Notes under the pieces: generated by a model
Told to the model about the DNA's origin: nothing
Database searches by the model: none
Seen by the model: the letters and a program-made list of their open reading frames with translations, nothing else
Assembly: GCF_014197245.1 (NCBI RefSeq)
Contig: NZ_JACIFF010000005.1
Span: 310,001-374,000 of the forward strand
Reading direction: 5' to 3'
DNA: 64,000 nt
Origin: Neolewinella aquimaris
GTDB taxonomy: Bacteria > Bacteroidota > Bacteroidia > Chitinophagales > Saprospiraceae
Program-made: the position numbers and the translations under genes
Shown here: positions 59,612-64,000 of the stretch, in pieces
Layout: the number at the start of each line of letters is the position of its first letter
How positions within the stretch are numbered: the first letter of the stretch is position 1

Positions 59612-60433
59612 CTAATACTGTTCTTTGTCGTTGGGAAAGTCCCCTGCCTTGACGTCGGTCACGTAGCTTTCCGTAGCCTTCTGTATGACATCGAACAACT
59701 CCGCGTATCGCCGTAAGAAACGCGGATGGAAGTCTTTGGTTATGCCCAGCATGTCCTGGGTCACGAGCACCTGTCCGTCGCAGTGGGCACCGCCGCCGAT
59801 GCCGATGGTGGGCACGTCGACGCTTTCGCTTACCCGCTGTGCCAACTCCGCCGGGATCTTCTCCAGTACCATCCCGAAGCAGCCGAGTTCGTCGAGCATC
59901 TTGGCGTCCTTAAGGAGGCGGCGCGCTTCGGCTTCCTGTTTGGCGCGGACCGTGTAGGTGCCGAACTTATAGATGGACTGGGGGGTGAGCCCGAGGTGTC
60001 CCATGACCGGGATGCCGGCACTGAGGATACGGCGAATGCTGTCTTCCACTTCCTGGCCGCCCTCCAGTTTCACGGCGTGGGCACCGCTTTCTTTCATGAT
60101 GCGGATACTGGATTTAAGGGCCATCTTGCTGTCGCCCTGGTAGGTTCCGAAGGGCAGGTCGACGATGACCAGGGCGCGATTTACGCCCCGTACGACGCTG
60201 GCGGCGTGGTAGATCATTTGATCCAGGGTAATCGGCAAAGTAGTTTCGTGGCCCGCCATGACGTTGCTCGCCGAGTCGCCTACCAACAGCACATCGGCTC
60301 CACCGGCATCCAGGATGCGCGCCATGGAGTAGTCGTAGGCGGTGAGCATGGCAATTTTCTCTCCGGCTTCCTTCATGGCCCGGAGGGTGTGGGTAGTGAC
60401 CCGCTTTACGTCGATGACCTTATGTACGCTCAT
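59612..60433 (-). CDS. panB: PanB, ketopantoate hydroxymethyltransferase
   Basis: This 273-residue enzyme makes ketopantoate from alpha-ketoisovalerate and methylene-tetrahydrofolate in pantothenate and CoA synthesis. It has [53 protein letters not shown] and [15 protein letters not shown]. Length is normal. It appears to form an operon with mltG. Confidence 0.97.
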   Translation of the reverse strand: MSVHKVIDVKRVTTHTLRAMKEAGEKIAMLTAYDYSMARILDAGGADVLLVGDSASNVMAGHETTLPITLDQMIYHAASVVRGVNRALVIVDLPFGTYQGDSKMALKSSIRIMKESGAHAVKLEGGQEVEDSIRRILSAGIPVMGHLGLTPQSIYKFGTYTVRAKQEAEARRLLKDAKMLDELGCFGMVLEKIPAELAQRVSESVDVPTIGIGGGAHCDGQVLVTQDMLGITKDFHPRFLRRYAELFDVIQKATESYVTDVKAGDFPNDKEQY

Positions 60434-60437
60434 TGCC

Positions 60438-60445
60438 CAAAGGTA
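60438..60445 (-). promoter_or_regulatory. -7 box of panB
   Basis: On the minus strand TACCTTTG ends 4 nt before the ATG, the same box and spacing as at the PorZ-like gene. The panB mRNA may be leaderless. Confidence 0.6.
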
Positions 60446-60466
60446 GCCTAGCGAATGGAGATTGGC

Positions 60467-63394
60467 CTACCACACCAGGAGCCTGCGGGTGCCCCGGCGG
60501 CCGTCCGTTGCCGTCAGACGGATGAAATACACTCCCGTAGGAAGATCATTCAGTGGGATGAGCAACTGCCCCGTGGTCGTGTCGGCAGACGTGTCCCATA
60601 CCGGTCGGCCGTCGGCGCCGTACAGTGCGACGGCGCGGATGTGCCACTCCGGCGGCCAGTTGACCGTTGCGTGGGAAGTAGACGGATTGGGATAGACGCT
60701 CCATTCGCTCGGTAAAAAAGCCGTCGGCCGCTGGGAAACACAATCGTCACCGAGGTACACCGTACGGAACTCACCCACGGTGCCGTCGCAGTCGCTAGCG
60801 ATCTGGACCTCGTAGCTGCTGCACAGATTGATGTTCTGGATCGTGAAGGTCAACCCCTCGATCTTTTTTTCGGTGTAGTCGGGAGCGGTACGCTTCCGGT
60901 ACCTGATCACGTAGGCTCCCCCGGGGGCCGCGGAGGCTCCCCAGTTTAGGGTAGTGGCATTGGCCTGTTCATCGTAGGTTGCGGTAAGCGAATCGGGGGG
61001 CGGACAACCCCTCGCCGAAGTAACGTCTAGGCAGTAGTCTTCCACTTCTCCCCCGAACTGCGATCCGCCTCCGGTCAAACAGGCCGGGGAGCTTACCGCA
61101 CTAAATTGCATGATGAGCCGCATGCGGGTACGGCCGGTTTTAGCATCGGCGGGTACGGTAAACGTTCCCGTAGCGTACTTGCCCGGTGCCGCCGACTGTT
61201 GTAGAATAAGCTCCTCGTCGGCGAGCACTCCGTCCTGGTTCCAGTCTACGTACAGGTGGAAATCTTCGGTAAAGCCCCCGCTCCGGAAGCCGGCGAGCAG
61301 CCGTACCGGGTAGACGCCCCCGGGGACCACTGCCGCCTCCGTCAAATCACCGAAATTGGTGTAGGCACCGGCCTCCCGACCCGATTGCTTTCTCAGAATA
61401 CCGGGAATATGCAACTCCGCGATCCATTCCTGTTCGTTGCGGTGTTTGGGAGGGCTGCAGTACTCCACGTCGAGGCATACGCCACAACCCAAGGTTTTCT
61501 GTAACCGCCTTGCCGAAAAGCCGGTGCTGTCCGTCGCGCAGTTCGTTCGCAACTGAAATTCGTAATTGCGGCAATTTCTGAGTTCGTCGACTTCCAGGTG
61601 ATTGAGCGGCGTGGTCACCTCGACCGTTGCTCCGTCGGGGTTTTGGTACCGTAGGGTATAGCTGCGGGCGGTAAGCAACGGCGACCAGTCGGCCTCGATA
61701 CGCCCCCCGGACAGGGCGGTCAGTTGGAAATCATCGGGCAAACGACAGCAACCGGGGGTTTCTATTTCCCGGATTTCGGTCGTGGCTGTACCGCTACCGC
61801 AGGCAACGCGAAGCTGCAGTTCGTAAGGCGTGCAGCCGGGAAGGCCGCTAAGGCGGTAGGGTGAATTGGCGCCCGCCACTTCCGTCCACTGTGTCGTGCC
61901 GGTGCGGCGGTACTGGAGGGTTGTGCGCTGCACGGAGGCGGTTTCCTTCCACGATAAGTCCAGGTCGGTTGTCTGGTCACCGGTGGTCGAGATGGCGAAG
62001 GAAGTGGGGGGTTGACAGCCGCCGCAATCGGCCATCAGGGCGGTTACCGCGCCTCCCGCATCCAACGAGCCGCCGGTGGTGGTCACGTTCGTTAGGTCCT
62101 CCAGGGGCCGGAGGTTGCCGTATAGTACGTCCTTTACGTAGCGGGCCGTAGCGGCGGGATCGCTCTTTGCCAATTCACCAAAGGTGGCACAGGGGGCGGA
62201 ATACATCAGGCCAATGGTGCCCGTCACGGCCGGGGCGGCGTAGGAAGTGCCGTACACCGGTCCGTACCCATTGCCCAGAATGGTGGTATAGACCCCTTCT
62301 CCGTAGGCTGCCAGGTCGACGGAAAGCGCACCGCGGGCCGCATCCGCTACCCGCTTGTTCTGCTGGTCGAGGCTGGTGACCACGATCAGGTACTCCGAAG
62401 TGCACAGGGAGGGCAGATCGCCTACTTCGTCCACGTCGACGTCGCTGTTGGGTACGGCGGCCACGTTCAGAATGCCGTGGCTTCCGAGCGAATCATAGAT
62501 GGCGCACCAGATCGGACTCTGGGAGGGGAAGGCCCGGTCGCGCCCCCAACTGGCGTTCGTTGCTACGACGTAAGCTCCCTCGCGGCCTCCGGTAGCGTCG
62601 TAGCGTTGGCGAGCCTCCAGGGCGTAGCTATAGGCCTGGATGACTTCCGACTCCAGCGGATCGAAGTTATTGGTGATGCTCATCACCTTTACCCGCCAGT
62701 TGACGCCGGTCACGCCCCGTCCATTGTTGCCGACCGCACCGATCTGCCCCATTACGGGGGTCCCGTGGTCGCCACCGCCGCCCTCGATGTCCTTCGATTC
62801 GAGCGCCGTGTTCCAGCCAAATCGGTCGTCGACGTAACCGTTGCGGTCGTCGTCGATCCCGTTGTCGGGCACTTCGTCCCGGTTGATCCAAATGTTCTCC
62901 TGCAGGTCTTCGTGGTCGAAGTCGATGCCGTTGTCGATGGAAGCGATGACGATGGTGTCGCCGTTGACCGTGACCCCACCGGTGGTGATATCCCAGGCGC
63001 GTTCAAGGTTGTAATCGGCACCGGTGAGGCCGCCCGACTGTCCGGTGTTGTGGTGTTGCCACTGTTGGCCGTAGCGCGGATCGTTGGGCTTACGCAGGCG
63101 CATGCTCAGCCGGTGGTTGAGCTGCGCACTGATGACAAGGGAATCGCGGGAGAAGCGCTCGCGCAGTTCGTCCTCGGCGTAGCGGGTCCAGTCGAAATTA
63201 ACCAGGAGGCTGTTTACGGTGTGCCCCAGTCTTCGCCAGGCCGTCACTTCGGGTTGCCGGTAGGCCCACAGCTTGGCGTCCGCGTCCCCCCGGAGCTGTA
63301 CGATCAGTTGTCCCTGACCGTACTCCAGGTTCTGAGCGCCCACGTGCACCGTCCCCAGCAGGCACAGGAACAGGATGGGGTAGAGTGGGCGCAT
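60467..63394 (-). CDS. subtilisin-like (S8) protease secreted by T9SS
   Basis: This 975-residue protein has a signal peptide (PILFLCLLGTVHVGAQ), an N-terminal propeptide-like domain and an S8 catalytic domain with Asp in IASIDNGIDF (~153), His in GGGGDHGTPVMG (~208) and Ser in YGTSYAAPAV (~382). Fibronectin type III units follow (ACGSGTATTEIREIE, YTLRYQNPDGATVEV), then a GEVED domain (DFHLYVDWNQDGVLADEELI, GEVEDYCLDV), another FN3 unit and a T9SS type A sorting domain (VYPNPSTSHATVNW). It is probably a surface or released protease. ATG 63394 begins the signal; the open frame upstream overlaps the next gene. Confidence 0.93.
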   Translation of the reverse strand: MRPLYPILFLCLLGTVHVGAQNLEYGQGQLIVQLRGDADAKLWAYRQPEVTAWRRLGHTVNSLLVNFDWTRYAEDELRERFSRDSLVISAQLNHRLSMRLRKPNDPRYGQQWQHHNTGQSGGLTGADYNLERAWDITTGGVTVNGDTIVIASIDNGIDFDHEDLQENIWINRDEVPDNGIDDDRNGYVDDRFGWNTALESKDIEGGGGDHGTPVMGQIGAVGNNGRGVTGVNWRVKVMSITNNFDPLESEVIQAYSYALEARQRYDATGGREGAYVVATNASWGRDRAFPSQSPIWCAIYDSLGSHGILNVAAVPNSDVDVDEVGDLPSLCTSEYLIVVTSLDQQNKRVADAARGALSVDLAAYGEGVYTTILGNGYGPVYGTSYAAPAVTGTIGLMYSAPCATFGELAKSDPAATARYVKDVLYGNLRPLEDLTNVTTTGGSLDAGGAVTALMADCGGCQPPTSFAISTTGDQTTDLDLSWKETASVQRTTLQYRRTGTTQWTEVAGANSPYRLSGLPGCTPYELQLRVACGSGTATTEIREIETPGCCRLPDDFQLTALSGGRIEADWSPLLTARSYTLRYQNPDGATVEVTTPLNHLEVDELRNCRNYEFQLRTNCATDSTGFSARRLQKTLGCGVCLDVEYCSPPKHRNEQEWIAELHIPGILRKQSGREAGAYTNFGDLTEAAVVPGGVYPVRLLAGFRSGGFTEDFHLYVDWNQDGVLADEELILQQSAAPGKYATGTFTVPADAKTGRTRMRLIMQFSAVSSPACLTGGGSQFGGEVEDYCLDVTSARGCPPPDSLTATYDEQANATTLNWGASAAPGGAYVIRYRKRTAPDYTEKKIEGLTFTIQNINLCSSYEVQIASDCDGTVGEFRTVYLGDDCVSQRPTAFLPSEWSVYPNPSTSHATVNWPPEWHIRAVALYGADGRPVWDTSADTTTGQLLIPLNDLPTGVYFIRLTATDGRRGTRRLLVW

Positions 63395-63480
63395 AGTGGT
63401 TAGGGACGAAGTGGAGGGGCCGGCAAAATAATGCATTGGCGCGCATCCCCGATCCGAAGAACATCGTATTGACTCCCGCC

Positions 63481-63996
63481 TTACGCTACGGACGCAGTCG
63501 AGCTCGGCCAAACCCGCCGGACAAGGATCAACAACAACAGAAAAATCACCAGCAGGTAGCGAATGGGCAACTCACCCACCGCCGCCAAACCGACCCAGCC
63601 TGCCGCCCCAATAACCAGCAGGGCAAGCCCAATCATCACGATCATCCCACCCAGACTACCGAAGCCCGGTAGCTTCTGTAGGTCGACCTGCGACCGAATA
63701 AGCAGCGCCGTAACAATCAAACTCACCACCGGCAGGATCTGCAGTACCGGGTCGGCTTCCACCAGTAGGTTGCCGTCCCCGAACAGCCACTGGTATACCG
63801 CCAGGGCCACCGACAGCACCGCCGGCACGGCAACCAGGTAAAGCAGGCTGGTGTACAGGTAGTTCCAGGGGGGCAGGTGTGCTTCCTCCCGGTCCATAAA
63901 GCGCGTAAGCAGGGCCGCGAAGGGGATGAGGGAGAAGTAGATGATCACCGCCGTAGGGTGCTCCGCGGCAAAGCGGACAAAGTCGTTGAGCGTCAT
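63481..63996 (-). CDS. four-helix membrane protein of unknown function
   Basis: This 171-residue protein has about four membrane segments (AVIIYFSLIPFAALL, LYTSLLYLVAVPAVLSVALA, ILPVVSLIVTALLI, MIVMIGLALLVIGAAGWVGL) and a basic C terminus. I recognise no family. The start ATG lies 4 bases from the window end, so the gene appears complete, but a start further out cannot be excluded. No gene or repeat is seen in the 86 bp before the protease gene. Confidence 0.75.
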   Translation of the reverse strand: MTLNDFVRFAAEHPTAVIIYFSLIPFAALLTRFMDREEAHLPPWNYLYTSLLYLVAVPAVLSVALAVYQWLFGDGNLLVEADPVLQILPVVSLIVTALLIRSQVDLQKLPGFGSLGGMIVMIGLALLVIGAAGWVGLAAVGELPIRYLLVIFLLLLILVRRVWPSSTASVA

Positions 63997-64000
63997 GGCC

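Overview
The window looks like a high-GC member of the Bacteroidota, most likely the Saprospiria/Lewinella group. The evidence is the type IX secretion (T9SS) genes (a PorZ-like propeller protein and two secreted proteins with C-terminal sorting domains), Bacteroidota-type -7 boxes (TAnnTTTG) and the high GC content. The genus is an inference from these traits.

Positions 1-34527 hold one long co-directional block, an extracellular contractile injection system (eCIS, the PVC/AFP/MAC family). In order it encodes two Cys-containing helical proteins (the first cut by the window edge), two gp19-like tube proteins, a 54-residue DUF5908-type protein, a LysM-type hub protein (Pvc7-like), a VgrG-like spike (Pvc8-like), a PAAR tip, a gp25 wedge, a baseplate J protein (Pvc11-like), an S74-ended fibre, a 2267-residue Pvc12-like baseplate protein with a long repeat insertion, a 1152-residue fibre/baseplate protein, the tape-measure protein and, at the far end, the Pvc15-like AAA+ ATPase. 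Sheath genes are not visible and probably lie just upstream of position 1.

Between tape measure and ATPase sits a cargo island. It has a DUF4157 protein ending in a WHH (HNH/ENDO VII) nuclease domain followed by a SMI1/KNR4 (SUKH) immunity-type gene, an Amidase_2-SH3 protein, a ParA-like ATPase, an animal-type haem peroxidase, and a second DUF4157 protein translationally coupled to a small lipoprotein. The nuclease plus SUKH pair suggests that this eCIS carries a toxin dangerous to bacterial cells, the producer included.

Positions 34556-49487 hold ordinary chromosomal genes (Gfo/Idh/MocA oxidoreductase, M48 lipoprotein protease, VOC protein, TPR histidine kinase with LuxR-type response regulator, cupin, TTHB210-like lipoprotein, Tat-exported sugar isomerase/epimerase-like protein, phytochrome-like histidine kinase, UvrA). 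They are followed by a REP-associated tyrosine transposase (RAYT) flanked on both sides by five ~116-bp REPIN-like hairpin elements and many half copies. Half copies of the same element occur in the intergenic region after the M48 gene and, in frame, inside the eCIS tape-measure gene.

Positions 49488-64000 hold a cold-shock-like protein, PorZ-like protein, a small membrane protein, RlmN, a TPR protein, a MerR-type regulator, a large T9SS cargo, MltG, PanB, a subtilisin-like T9SS protease and a membrane protein. Several of these genes have a -7 box only 2-5 nt before the start codon, which suggests leaderless mRNAs. No tRNA, rRNA or CRISPR array was seen.
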